Notes: generated by a model from the sequence alone, not told the origin. Positions 25,209-34,951 are shown, counted from the stretch's first letter. The stretch is 64,000 nt of DNA from Deltaproteobacteria bacterium IMCC39524 (GCA_029667085.1 JARUHJ010000001.1:1054001-1118000), one strand, 5' to 3'. Translations and numbers: made by a program.

Positions 25209-27062
25209 TTAGAGAAGGAGGTCTTCATCATCTTCAAGAACAATCGCTGCTGCTGACTTATCACTTTTCAAGCCAGTAATAATATCATTGAACAGATCAA
25301 CTCTATCTCTCAGAAATTGGTAGTCACCGATCCCAATAACATCCAGGTCACATCCGACAATGAATCTGCTGTCATCATTGTATATTTTGATTTTGTTTAA
25401 CACGGGAAACGTATTTGCCGTAAAGATGATTTTATAGCCTGCAAGCAAGGTTAAGTATTTATGGATAAATGGCTGCTCAAACGATGAAAACAGAGCGTAA
25501 TCAATGACAACAATTTCTTTTTTATATATAAAGACGTACGCACTTAACATCAGAAACAGTGCTTCTTTCCCGATCTTATCGACCAGTGAATCGTCTATGA
25601 ACTCATTCAAGTTTTCTTTTATTCGTTCTAAATCCAGAACATCTCTAAACTCTTCCAACAATTGCCATAGTTCATCAACTGCATCCTTGCCCTGATTCAG
25701 GCCAATTGAGTTTTCAAGCAAAGTCAATGTACTGACGAAATCGGACGAACCGTGGAAGTAGATATTGGAACCGAGACCTGCCCCCCCCTGATTTATGTTC
25801 TCTATAAGAAAACGTTTAATTTCAGGAGAAACCGGAGTAATTCTTGCGCCCGTCAAATGGAGTAGATAAGCAGGTTGCCCCACCACAAGTTCCAGTTGAG
25901 GCATAGAACCATCTATAAATAGTGAAGATTTGTCATTGACTGACAGAAGTTTTGGTTTTTCCTCATGCAAAGAATCCATAACACTCTGTCGTTCCGTCTC
26001 ACAGACAAACTCATGATAAACCCTGACCGTCGGATAGAAGCGGCTGACACCTACCGCAATCGTAACAACCTTCCTTAAGCTTGCTCCCGAATATCTTAAA
26101 GCAATCAAAAACACCAGAATTGAAGTCCAGGACTCCGGATTACTCTCTATCGTCGATCCAAAAAGGAGAAAGAGCCAAACCATACTAATGGTAATGAATA
26201 TCTGACTGACATAATTACTTCTTTGAGCAACGAGCATCCTTTCATAAAAAAGGCTCAGTACACTATCAACATTACTCGCATCAATAATCTTACCAATTGT
26301 CGCCTTGTCGTAATTTGGGTTTCCATTGCCCATCAAGAGCTCATATGTTTTGGTGAGTTCTCTGTTCAAAGAGGAAAATCCCGTCACATACGCACCCTGA
26401 ATCACAGTTGACTTCTTGCTGATCAAATAGACTAACGCCATATAAATTAAAGCAACAGGCACAATAGATAAGGTGGCCAGGAAATAGAGTTTGATGAGGA
26501 GGGCCAATGAGACTAAAAAAATTAAAATCGGCTGAATAGCCTCCATGAGAAGCTTTAGAGAGACGGCCAAATAATTTGTATAGACAGTTGCAACGTGTCG
26601 GTGATCATGCTGTGGAGCCAGAAATTTGATACGCGAACTCAAATCGGTTCGGCGTGTAGCAAAATCTACAACACTGACTGCGCGAACCATTGCCTCTTTG
26701 TGAAAAGCTGCAGAAAGTGTATAAACACCTTTTTGCGACCAAAAGACGCAGTAAGCGCTCAAAACACCAAGAACAAGTGCCGCCCCCCCATAAAATAGTA
26801 GACCCTCAAGTCCATCAGGAACAGGGACGGAGTACCCTCGAAAAGCAAATTCTTTGCCGGATATTTGATAACGGGCGTATCCGATAAGAACCGCAAATGA
26901 TGCTGCGACAGTACCAACGCCTAAGAAATTAGCCGTAAAAACCCAAAAAAAAGCTCTCTTTCTACCTTCGAGACCTTCCTTAAGAATCCAAACCGCAGTG
27001 TTCAAGAAGTTTTGTACGCCACCAAATGTCTTCTTAGCTTTACTATGGAAACCATGCACCAT
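25209..27062 (-). CDS. Polytopic protein resembling an ABC exporter with dead ATPase domain
   Basis: 617 residues. Residues about 35-330 contain six hydrophobic helices with long cytoplasmic extensions, in the pattern of an ABC exporter transmembrane domain. Residues about 370-600 follow the order of an ABC nucleotide-binding domain but without its catalytic motifs. Where Walker A should be, the sequence reads GQPAYLLHLTGARIT with no GKS/T. A TLLENSIGL segment fits the Q-loop area. The ABC signature LSGGQ is absent. EIVVIDYALFSSFEQPF sits at Walker B without DE, and IIFTANT at the switch strand. The C-terminus is acidic. Lies between GT genes in an AT-rich region. Could be a glycan transport or assembly scaffold (inference). 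Confidence 0.55.
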   Translation of the reverse strand: MVHGFHSKAKKTFGGVQNFLNTAVWILKEGLEGRKRAFFWVFTANFLGVGTVAASFAVLIGYARYQISGKEFAFRGYSVPVPDGLEGLLFYGGAALVLGVLSAYCVFWSQKGVYTLSAAFHKEAMVRAVSVVDFATRRTDLSSRIKFLAPQHDHRHVATVYTNYLAVSLKLLMEAIQPILIFLVSLALLIKLYFLATLSIVPVALIYMALVYLISKKSTVIQGAYVTGFSSLNRELTKTYELLMGNGNPNYDKATIGKIIDASNVDSVLSLFYERMLVAQRSNYVSQIFITISMVWLFLLFGSTIESNPESWTSILVFLIALRYSGASLRKVVTIAVGVSRFYPTVRVYHEFVCETERQSVMDSLHEEKPKLLSVNDKSSLFIDGSMPQLELVVGQPAYLLHLTGARITPVSPEIKRFLIENINQGGAGLGSNIYFHGSSDFVSTLTLLENSIGLNQGKDAVDELWQLLEEFRDVLDLERIKENLNEFIDDSLVDKIGKEALFLMLSAYVFIYKKEIVVIDYALFSSFEQPFIHKYLTLLAGYKIIFTANTFPVLNKIKIYNDDSRFIVGCDLDVIGIGDYQFLRDRVDLFNDIITGLKSDKSAAAIVLEDDEDLLL

Positions 27063-27112
27063 TAAGTTCTACCTATTAGAAAACCACTGTAAGTCGTGGT
27101 ATGGCTCATTGA

Positions 27113-28861
27113 CTATAAAAGAAGATTAAGCCTCTTTCTTGCCTTCATAGAAATAGCATCAGAGATAATTTGACGCGCTTCAAAGTCTGACTTTGGTTCT
27201 TCCGCCCATAAATGAGATCTGAATAGTATTAAAAAGTTTCTGCCATTCGTACTGATTTTTTCTGGATACTCAAACGTCTCTGTTGCCTCATCAGTGAATC
27301 GCCCACCAGAAAATTCCAAAAATGATTTTCCACCTGGACCTTCTACCAATATACTGTCTGGCCTGTAGCTAAATATTTTCTCAAAAATATCAACTTTATT
27401 TTCGTATATTTTTGACGCCCATATTTCACTGTCAGAGTTTTCATCCAGCTTAACCCTAAGTCCAACGTTATGTTTCATAATGCGAATATTTTTTATAGAA
27501 TTTATGTTGTCCTCGGTTGCCAAATTATAAAAAGAAGAATCAACATCAAAAAAGAAAGTGCAGGTTCTATTATTTTCCAAAAGCACAGATGCCAACTGGT
27601 GGGAAGATTCCACATCGTAATCAGCGATGCATGCAATAGACATATGTGCCCACCTTTGGGATGATTGAGCTAAGAACTCTTCTAAATAATCATATGCAAA
27701 CATTGACCGGTCTTCAGGCTGTGGCAAAGCCTGAAACATTCCAGACGGATGCCAAGCGCCTTCAGAAGTAATACCCTCTAAAGTGGATAGAATTTCATTG
27801 CCGATCTTAATGGAAGCCTCTCCATCACCAAAAAGACCCACGGGTTTACCTAGCGGTATTTTGAAATTTTCCAATGCACTCAAAATATCGCTTTCCCCAC
27901 CAGGAATAACTTTGCACCAACCACTTTCCACGATTTCATTCCAACCTGAGTTCGGAAGAGGGACAATCGCCGGTCGACCGCCAAAAAAGGCTTCACGTGC
28001 CAACCCCCCGGAATCAGTAAAGCAAAGGGAACAAGCATCAAGCATTGATAAAATGTCAAAATAACCAAGGGGCTCGATCAACTTCAAACTCCCAGATGGC
28101 TCCCAATTCTTCTCCTTTAATATATTCCTAACCCTTGGATGTAGAGGCAAAACCACATCAATATCTGCATTATCTAATGCTCTTAATATTTCATCTAGTC
28201 GCCTAAATTCAGCCGTATTTTCGTTTCTGTGAATTGTTGCTAATATATAATCTCCTGTAATTCCAAAGTCACTAGGCTTGGCATAACTTCCACTTTCAAT
28301 TTGTTTTTTCCCCCAGCAAAACAAATCATACATAGGGTCACCGACCCATCGAACCCTTTCAGGATTATAGCCTTCCCTCATTAGATAGCGATAAGCCTTT
28401 TCAGTTGAGGTTAAACACTTCCAGGCCAACTCATCAGTAACTATTCGATTGACTTCCTCTGGAGCTAGATTTCTTCTGTAATTTCGTTCTCCAGCCTCAA
28501 CATGAAATAATGGGATATGCAGATGAGATGCAACCAGCGCAGCCGCTATTGTTGAATTAGTATCACCATAAACCATGACCGCATCCGGTGCCTGCTCCTC
28601 CATAATATGTCTCAATTTAGGCAACATCGCACCAATCTGGTCTACAATCGCACCTGAGCCCATTTGCAAATTTACATCAGGGTCTGACAAGCCAAGTTGC
28701 TCGAAAAAAACATCACTCAACATTTTGTCATAATGCTGCCCGGTATGAACAAAATATGTATTAATCTTTTTATCAAGACCGCTCTTTTTCCAAAGTTTAT
28801 TAACAATTGCGGCTTTGATAAATTGAGGTCTGTTTCCAACAACAACAATTATTTTTTTCAT
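27113..28861 (-). CDS. wbpI: UDP-HexNAc 2-epimerase (WecB/WbpI-like) with extra C-terminal domain
   Basis: 582 residues, about 200 more than ordinary WecB/WbpI enzymes. Residues 1 to about 375 are a complete GT-B-fold 2-epimerase (VGNRPQFIKAAI, HTGQHYDKMLSD, VYGDTNSTIAAALVA, HVEAGERNYRRNLAPEEVNR). With WbpA, B, E and D in the same region it would complete UDP-ManNAc3NAcA synthesis. The remaining residues resemble a polysaccharide-deacetylase (NodB) barrel: IADYDVESSHQLASVLL, TFFFDVDSSFYNL, MKHNVGLRVKLD match the order of RxDVD, TFFF...FYNL and GHEIGLHYD in that family, but the metal His residues look replaced. The fusion is unusual and its role unknown. Confidence 0.85.
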   Translation of the reverse strand: MKKIIVVVGNRPQFIKAAIVNKLWKKSGLDKKINTYFVHTGQHYDKMLSDVFFEQLGLSDPDVNLQMGSGAIVDQIGAMLPKLRHIMEEQAPDAVMVYGDTNSTIAAALVASHLHIPLFHVEAGERNYRRNLAPEEVNRIVTDELAWKCLTSTEKAYRYLMREGYNPERVRWVGDPMYDLFCWGKKQIESGSYAKPSDFGITGDYILATIHRNENTAEFRRLDEILRALDNADIDVVLPLHPRVRNILKEKNWEPSGSLKLIEPLGYFDILSMLDACSLCFTDSGGLAREAFFGGRPAIVPLPNSGWNEIVESGWCKVIPGGESDILSALENFKIPLGKPVGLFGDGEASIKIGNEILSTLEGITSEGAWHPSGMFQALPQPEDRSMFAYDYLEEFLAQSSQRWAHMSIACIADYDVESSHQLASVLLENNRTCTFFFDVDSSFYNLATEDNINSIKNIRIMKHNVGLRVKLDENSDSEIWASKIYENKVDIFEKIFSYRPDSILVEGPGGKSFLEFSGGRFTDEATETFEYPEKISTNGRNFLILFRSHLWAEEPKSDFEARQIISDAISMKARKRLNLLL

Positions 28862-28878
28862 AAGTCACTCAATAAAAG

Positions 28879-30381
28879 TCAAATGAAGCTTTTATATAAT
28901 TCCAACAATTTACCTTCTTGGGCATCCCAAGAGTAGAAATCTTCTAACTTCTTTCGAGTTTTATCGTTTAATAAATAGGTCTTCCTATCTTTAACAATTC
29001 TTGTAATTGTTTTCGCAATACTCTCTGGATCAGTCTGATCCATCTTTAATCCGAGACTAAGAGATTCTACAAAACAAGTCATCTCCGGAAGGTCAGATAC
29101 ACACATTGGCAAACCAGCAAAGGCCATTTCAAACAATTTATTTGGCAGCGCATATCGATGATTCAAAGACACATCCTGAAAAGGGCAGATACCAACATCG
29201 CAGGTCGCTACAAATTGGGGGACATCTTTAGCTGGGACAGGATCAAGAAGATGGACCCTATCGCCTACAGAAAATTTCTCAGCAACCTTCAAAAGCCAAC
29301 TATCATGGTCTTCCCGGCGAGGACCAACAACTGCTAAATGAGTATTAGGGATATAAGTCAATGCCTCCACAACCTTATGAAGGCCACGTGACTCTGTCCC
29401 CATAGCGCCTACGTAACCAACCAGAGGAATGCCGTTTGGAAGAGAACAAGAACTTCTGATATCTCCACTATCCAAAGGTTTCTTCTGCCTATCGTCGACC
29501 GAACGACCACGCAAATCGGGAGAATTCATTATCGTTACAGGCTGTTTTTTCTTAAATAGATCAAAGTGATAGTCTGATGAAGAGTCGCATACAGCTATCA
29601 TTTCATCGACTTCAGGAAATAATGACTTTTCTAAATCCAATATGAACTTTTTCTTTTTTCCCCCATCGTCAGTAGGAGCTCTTTCAGCTTCAATTTCATG
29701 CGCATCAAACACGACCTTAGCCCCACAGCGACGAGCCAGGCCTATTGCAGCAGGGAGAGTAAACAAGTCATGTGCATGTATAACATCAGGAGAAATTTCG
29801 AAATCAAGGGATAGAAAATCATATGCATACTGATAGTATCTAAAAAAGAATAAATTATTATTTCTCCGCTCTCTATATTCTTTTATACCATCAACATATT
29901 CTTTCTTATAATTATTTAAATCTCTTAATTCATTTGTAAGATCATATTTTTTATCGAAAAACCGCCTAAACAACCTGAATATTTTTTTATGCTTGTTCTT
30001 GTTTTGACGTGTGCTTAAAATTAACTCTCTAGTCAAATCCATATTTTCTCTTGCACTATAAGCATTTTTTCTCTTCGAATAGACTGATGTCAGCTCATTT
30101 GCTAAAAACGCCTGATCATCGCCAAACAAAGACAAAACCTCATCATTCAACTCATAGTCTTTATCTTCGAAAGTAGGAAATCTTTTATATACAACATCAT
30201 CTAGAATATTTTCATCAGGGGCATCTCCAATCAATCTGGCATACACACGTACATTATGTCCCTGCCGGGCAAGAGTATTTGCTTCCTTTATCACCCTTAC
30301 ATCGTTCATACAATTATTGACTACCAAGCAGAAAATATTTAATTTTCTATTTTCATCATTTACAACGCTTCCGTTCAACAA
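28879..30381 (-). CDS. GT4 glycosyltransferase, AT-rich
   Basis: A 500-residue GT-B protein. N-terminus NIFCLVVNNCMNDVRVIKEANTLA, central DVIHAHDLFTLPAAIGLARR, and C-terminal domain with VGYVGAMGTESRGLHKVVEAL and YALPNKLFEMAFAGLPMCV. It carries a charged helical insert (about 85-180) rich in Lys, Arg and Asn. It is closely similar in architecture to the protein at 32305-33717. Codon use is visibly more AT-rich than the flanking housekeeping genes, suggesting transfer. A start a few residues downstream is possible. Confidence 0.88.
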   Translation of the reverse strand: MLNGSVVNDENRKLNIFCLVVNNCMNDVRVIKEANTLARQGHNVRVYARLIGDAPDENILDDVVYKRFPTFEDKDYELNDEVLSLFGDDQAFLANELTSVYSKRKNAYSARENMDLTRELILSTRQNKNKHKKIFRLFRRFFDKKYDLTNELRDLNNYKKEYVDGIKEYRERRNNNLFFFRYYQYAYDFLSLDFEISPDVIHAHDLFTLPAAIGLARRCGAKVVFDAHEIEAERAPTDDGGKKKKFILDLEKSLFPEVDEMIAVCDSSSDYHFDLFKKKQPVTIMNSPDLRGRSVDDRQKKPLDSGDIRSSCSLPNGIPLVGYVGAMGTESRGLHKVVEALTYIPNTHLAVVGPRREDHDSWLLKVAEKFSVGDRVHLLDPVPAKDVPQFVATCDVGICPFQDVSLNHRYALPNKLFEMAFAGLPMCVSDLPEMTCFVESLSLGLKMDQTDPESIAKTITRIVKDRKTYLLNDKTRKKLEDFYSWDAQEGKLLELYKSFI

Positions 30382-30431
30382 AACCTCCCCAAAAAGTTCT
30401 ATATTAGATGATATTTCAAATGATAATATGG

Positions 30432-31355
30432 CTAAAGTTGTCTTTTTAAGACACCACTAGCCCAAGACAAGCCAACCCCAAAACCACTAATAACGATATT
30501 TTTCACAGAAGCATCCGCGAACTCATCCTGCAAAAGAATAGGTATTGTCGATGCACAACTATTTCCATAATCACCAATGGAAAAAGGGACCTTGGACAGA
30601 TGCACCCCTAATTTACTTGCTATTTTCTCAACGATGACTTTACTGCCTTGATGAAGTAGATATTTATCAATCTCCTCCAAACTCAAGCCATTTTTTTCCA
30701 ACATCGTCAAGATATCCGGCGGTACAGTCTTAGCCGCAAAATTAAAAACCGCACGGCCATTCATGTACAAATACTTTTCTTTAACAATAAGATTGTTGTA
30801 ATCCTCACCTCTTGTGCCAAAAGTAAAAAGACCTGGAACAAAAACCGGATCAGTGGTGATATAAGTCGCGGCAGCCGCATCGCCAAACAACAACGCCGTC
30901 CCCTTATCCTCCTGGTTGACAACCTTTGAATATGGGTCGGCTGTTATCAGTAAACCCTTCGTAAAACCATTTACCACCATAAAAGCCTGAATAACTGACA
31001 AGGCGTAAACGAACCCGGAGCAGCCTAACGAGATATCAAAACATGCACAGTTGGCAGGCAGTCCAAGTCGGCCATGCACCAATGCCGAGGTATGGGGTAT
31101 CTGATAATCAGGATTTTGCGTCACGACTATCAACGCTTCGATCTCAGACGCGTTTACTGCACTGCGTTCCAACAGATTCTCATAGGCCTTAATACATATA
31201 TCGGCAGTATTTTCGTCTGCCGCCATCTGCGCAACCTTCTTTATGCCTGTCTTCTGCTCAATAAAATTATCATCGATGGAAAATTGTTTTTTTCTCCCAT
31301 AATTGTCTATCCGTGTTTCGGGTATATAGACGCCTACATCTTTAATTCCTAGCAT
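30432..31355 (-). CDS. 3-oxoacyl-ACP synthase III family protein
   Basis: A 307-residue FabH-like condensing enzyme with an intact catalytic triad: Cys112 in FDISLGCSGFVYAL, His235 in LLHQGSK and Asn265 in GDYGNSCAST. Members in glycan clusters are thought to make short acyl or 3-hydroxyacyl precursors for sugar acylation (family-level inference). The LpxD-like N-acyltransferase gene lies 27 bases upstream in the same direction, strengthening that idea. No ketoreductase or dedicated ACP is adjacent. An ordinary fatty acid synthesis FabH is less likely given the context. Confidence 0.9.
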   Translation of the reverse strand: MLGIKDVGVYIPETRIDNYGRKKQFSIDDNFIEQKTGIKKVAQMAADENTADICIKAYENLLERSAVNASEIEALIVVTQNPDYQIPHTSALVHGRLGLPANCACFDISLGCSGFVYALSVIQAFMVVNGFTKGLLITADPYSKVVNQEDKGTALLFGDAAAATYITTDPVFVPGLFTFGTRGEDYNNLIVKEKYLYMNGRAVFNFAAKTVPPDILTMLEKNGLSLEEIDKYLLHQGSKVIVEKIASKLGVHLSKVPFSIGDYGNSCASTIPILLQDEFADASVKNIVISGFGVGLSWASGVLKRQL

Positions 31356-31382
31356 AGATATCCCACCTCTGAGAGCTAAGAC

Positions 31383-32303
31383 CTACTTCTTAGGTCGCAT
31401 AATTGAACGGAAATTTTTCACAAACAGACTATGATCCACAGCAAAGTTTCCAGTAACGGTCGCTCCCTCCGGAACATCTCTGGCCACAACCGCCCCAATG
31501 GTCACCGAAGCACCTGCTCCGATCGACAGACCGTTCGAAACGGTTGAGTTCGGGCCAAGATAAGCTTTATCACCAAGGGTTACACGACCGCTTAGCATCG
31601 AACAGGCTGCCATTTTCACACCCTCACCGAGGATGCAATCATGGGCCACATGAACATTATTATCGAAGGAACAATAATCCCCGATTTCTGTAAAAACCGC
31701 AAAAGTGCTTCGAGCAATTGTGACCCCCCCCAAGAAGACCCCCCCTCTGCCGATCCTTACTCCCCCAGCCTGCTTTAAAAGTTGAGGCGTGCCATCAATT
31801 GTAGAAATTTCATAGGCGTCGGTTCCGATTACAGTATTGGGGCCAACAATGCTGTTCTCCCCTATCACCGAGCGGGGCATAATAGTGGCGTTTGGCCCTA
31901 CAACAACGCCATCACCAATTACAACATCGTGATCAGCGACATAGGCTGTTGGATGAATCTCGGCAGAACCTGCTATTTTCGAAGGGAAAGATGCCCAGTA
32001 ATAATCATCCTCAAGGCAAAGAGCGGCATGGATTTTATAGGCAACCTGAACAGGCTCATCGGCCACGGCACACCCCAGGCCCTCCGGAACTTTATCGACT
32101 AGTTCAGCTGTGCAGATAACCCCGGAGATACTATCGATATTATTGTTGAGCTCTCTGAGATACCTGCCATTGGTAAAGGGGACTAACTTTCGCGATATCA
32201 TTGTAGGCATCTTGCCCACGCAGAAGAACTCGCAATCACGCTCAATGTTTGCAAAATAAGTCGCAAAACCACTTAACTTTTTTTCTGAATTAGCAGCAAA
32301 CAT
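31383..32303 (-). CDS. LpxD-like sugar N-acyltransferase
   Basis: 306 residues from the ATG at 32303, one base after the stop of the upstream GT, with GGGAGGG inside that gene's 3' end as ribosome-binding site. An N-terminal domain of about 110 residues is followed by a long left-handed beta-helix of hexapeptide repeats, with NNVHVAHDCILGEGV carrying the catalytic His. This resembles LpxD, but the position in an O-antigen-type region next to a KAS III gene suggests acylation of a nucleotide amino sugar rather than lipid A. Acyl chain unknown. Confidence 0.85.
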   Translation of the reverse strand: MFAANSEKKLSGFATYFANIERDCEFFCVGKMPTMISRKLVPFTNGRYLRELNNNIDSISGVICTAELVDKVPEGLGCAVADEPVQVAYKIHAALCLEDDYYWASFPSKIAGSAEIHPTAYVADHDVVIGDGVVVGPNATIMPRSVIGENSIVGPNTVIGTDAYEISTIDGTPQLLKQAGGVRIGRGGVFLGGVTIARSTFAVFTEIGDYCSFDNNVHVAHDCILGEGVKMAACSMLSGRVTLGDKAYLGPNSTVSNGLSIGAGASVTIGAVVARDVPEGATVTGNFAVDHSLFVKNFRSIMRPKK

Positions 32304-32304
32304 C

Positions 32305-33717
32305 TTACCCTCCCATCGCAATATTCTTATACAAACCCAGCAACTTATCTGCCTGAATCGGCCAACTGTATTCGGATTGAAGCACATCCCTATTTTCCTG
32401 TGTTATGACAAACTTCTCGCGATCCTTCAAAACAGCACGAACCGTCTCCGCTATAGAGCTCGGGCTGGTCTGATCCATAATCATGCCGACACCAAGTTTC
32501 TCGACGAATTTGGACATCTCAGGAAGGTCGGACACACAGATCGGTATCTCAGCAAAAGCCATCTCAAACAACTTATTGGGCATGGCGAACCGATAACTGA
32601 GGGTCGCGTCCTGAATCGGACATATTCCGACATCACATGTCCTGATGGCAGCGACAACGTGTTCGGGCGGTACGGGCTTCAACATATGCACCCGATCCTG
32701 TACCTTTGACCTGATCGCTGCATTTTTCAACCACTTGTCATAGGTTATATGGCGTGGTCCGAGCACCACCATATGCATATCGGGGAGTTTGGCCAAAGCT
32801 TCAACAACCTTATCCAGGCCTCGTGCTTCGGTACCTATCCCGCCAGTATAGATGAGCACTTTGTCATCATCACTCAAACCGGCCATCTTCCGCACATCAC
32901 AGTCCTCGCCATAATCGATAGTTTCTGAAAATTCAGGAGAATTCATAACGACGAGGGGTTTAGATTTTTTGAAAATTTCATAGTAGAAGTCTGCCGCGGA
33001 ATCGCAGACAGTAACCATTCTATCGACTTCTGTAAGCAGTGAGGCCTCCATAGAGGCAATAAAATCTTTCTTCTCTTTCGTCAATGGCGGGACACGCTCG
33101 GTTTCAATCTCATGGGCATCATAAATAACCTTGACCTTAAACTTGCGCCCCAGCGCAATGGCTGCGGGCAATGTATAAAGGTCATGGGCATGAATTATGT
33201 CTGGAGCAGTATCGAAATCGAGCGACATGAGATTTTCAGCATAGTCGAAATACCTCAAGTAAAACCTCGACTCTATGGCTTTTAGCTTGGCTTTATCGGT
33301 GATCTTGTTCGTTGTGGTTGAGGGCTTTTTATTCCTGCCCAACAGATTGACAAGGCGAGAATAGAAATGTTTTTTTATTCGTACATAGATTTTATACTTA
33401 AGATCGTAAACCACATTTTTGTATGCGCTCATCTCTTGCAAAAGAGATTCTATTTTGTTTTTTTCAGGACCAAAAACGTCCAGCACCTCAGCCCTGAGTG
33501 GTGTGTTAACATTTCTGAACGCTTTAAAGCAGTCGAAACGGACAAACTCGATACCATCGACCACTTCCCTGTCGGGAACCTTATCGGCCGCTCGTGCATA
33601 GATACGCACCCTGTAGCCGGCCGAAGCTAGCGCCCCAGCCTGCTTCAGCACTCTGGAATCAGCAGTGCAAGGGTTTGAGACGAGAGAAAAAATTGTCAGA
33701 TCAGAATTGTTAGACAT
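32305..33717 (-). CDS. GT4 glycosyltransferase, paralogue of 28879-30381
   Basis: A 470-residue GT-B protein with N-terminus TIFSLVSNPCTADSRVLKQAG, DIIHAHDLYTLPAAIALGRK, VKVIYDAHEIE, and C-terminal LIYTGGIGTEARGLDKVVEAL and MPNKLFEMAFAEIPICV. It shares these blocks and the same internal helical insert with the protein at 28879-30381, so the two are paralogues flanking the KAS III/LpxD-like pair. GC content is more normal than in its partner. The gene is coupled to the LpxD-like gene. Confidence 0.9.
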   Translation of the reverse strand: MSNNSDLTIFSLVSNPCTADSRVLKQAGALASAGYRVRIYARAADKVPDREVVDGIEFVRFDCFKAFRNVNTPLRAEVLDVFGPEKNKIESLLQEMSAYKNVVYDLKYKIYVRIKKHFYSRLVNLLGRNKKPSTTTNKITDKAKLKAIESRFYLRYFDYAENLMSLDFDTAPDIIHAHDLYTLPAAIALGRKFKVKVIYDAHEIETERVPPLTKEKKDFIASMEASLLTEVDRMVTVCDSAADFYYEIFKKSKPLVVMNSPEFSETIDYGEDCDVRKMAGLSDDDKVLIYTGGIGTEARGLDKVVEALAKLPDMHMVVLGPRHITYDKWLKNAAIRSKVQDRVHMLKPVPPEHVVAAIRTCDVGICPIQDATLSYRFAMPNKLFEMAFAEIPICVSDLPEMSKFVEKLGVGMIMDQTSPSSIAETVRAVLKDREKFVITQENRDVLQSEYSWPIQADKLLGLYKNIAMGG

Positions 33718-33764
33718 TTACAGGCTCTACCTCTTGAATAAAATGACTACTCATAAAATGGTCA

Positions 33765-34925
33765 TTAAGTTCGAAATCTCTCACTTCTTATTTCTTTAAT
33801 TTTCGCTGCGACTATCTGGACATCAGAATCAGGTATATATGGATACATGGGCAGACTTACAATCTGTTGTGAAACTTTCTCTGAAACAGGAAAATCACCT
33901 TCGGAATAACCCAGAACCTTATACGCCGTCTGTAAATGTAACGGTTTCGGATAGTAGACTGCCGTCGGTATCCCTCGCTCATCCAATTTTTTCTGTAGAT
34001 CATCCCGATTTTCAATAACAATTGAATACTGAGCCCAGGCACTTCCATACCCTTCGGGAACGTGAGGCGTCACGACTCCCGGAACCTCTGATAAAAGCTC
34101 CGTGTATTTATCCGCCACCCGCTGTCGTGCTTCAATCTCATCGGGAAATATTTCCAGCTTCGGTAACAAAACAGCCGCCTGAATCGTATCCAGACGACCA
34201 TTGATACCGATACACACGTTGTCGTACTTGTCCTTACCCTTACCATGTACCCGGATCGAGCACATGGTTTCAGCCAATTCGTCATCGTCAGTAAAAATAG
34301 CTCCGCCATCGCCATAACAACCCAACGGTTTAGCTGGAAAAAAGCTTGTTGTAGCAACATCGGCAAGGCTTCCAGCCCTACGTCCCTTATAAACACCACC
34401 AAACCCCTGCGCTGCATCTTCCAAAACGAACAGGTCGTGTTTACGGGCAATAGCATTGATCGCATCGTAATCGGCTGGTAGCCCGAACAGGTCGACGGGA
34501 ATGATGCCTCTAGGAACTAGAGGTTGTTCGATGTTCATTTTTCGTTGTTCGAGGTTGGTTATTGCTTCATCAAGTTTCTGCGGATCGATATTGAAAGTTC
34601 TGGGATCGATATCGACGAATACCGGAGTCGCACCAAGTAACGAAATCACTTCGCCGGTAGCAACAAAGGTGAATGGCGTCGTAAAGATCGCATCCCCTGG
34701 CCCGACACCATAGGCCATCAAAGCCATCAGCAGCGCATCGGTTCCATTGGCGACACCGATGCAATGCTTAACACCAGTGAACTCGGCAAGTAGTGATTCA
34801 AGCTCACCAACTTCCGGGCCCATGATGTACTGACCATGATCCAACACCTTCTGAATCGCTGCATCAATTTGTGGTCTGATCAGTTTCTGTTGAGCTTTAA
34901 GATCTATAAAATTTATTTTTTCCAT
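33765..34925 (-). CDS. wbpE: Sugar aminotransferase (WbpE-like) with repeat-derived loop
   Basis: 386 residues from the ATG at 34925, chosen for the AGGA upstream and the family-like start MEKINFIDLKAQ. A DegT/DnrJ-type PLP enzyme: GTDALLMALMAYGVGPGD, EDAAQGFGG and the Lys in SFFPAKPLGCYGDGGAIF. In the Wbp pathway it aminates C3 of UDP-3-keto-GlcNAcA. A 42-base period-7 tract at 34522-34563 encodes TNLEQRKMNIEQP, an extra loop before GIIPVDLFGLPAD. Confidence 0.93.
   Translation of the reverse strand: MEKINFIDLKAQQKLIRPQIDAAIQKVLDHGQYIMGPEVGELESLLAEFTGVKHCIGVANGTDALLMALMAYGVGPGDAIFTTPFTFVATGEVISLLGATPVFVDIDPRTFNIDPQKLDEAITNLEQRKMNIEQPLVPRGIIPVDLFGLPADYDAINAIARKHDLFVLEDAAQGFGGVYKGRRAGSLADVATTSFFPAKPLGCYGDGGAIFTDDDELAETMCSIRVHGKGKDKYDNVCIGINGRLDTIQAAVLLPKLEIFPDEIEARQRVADKYTELLSEVPGVVTPHVPEGYGSAWAQYSIVIENRDDLQKKLDERGIPTAVYYPKPLHLQTAYKVLGYSEGDFPVSEKVSQQIVSLPMYPYIPDSDVQIVAAKIKEIRSERFRT
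34522..34563. repeat. Heptamer tract inside wbpE
   Basis: Six units: GGTTGTT, CGATGTT, CATTTTT, CGTTGTT, CGAGGTT, GGTTATT. Diverged but in exact 7-base register; encodes an additional loop of the aminotransferase. Confidence 0.75.
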
Positions 34926-34951
34926 AAGAATCATTCCTAGTAATTTCAATG

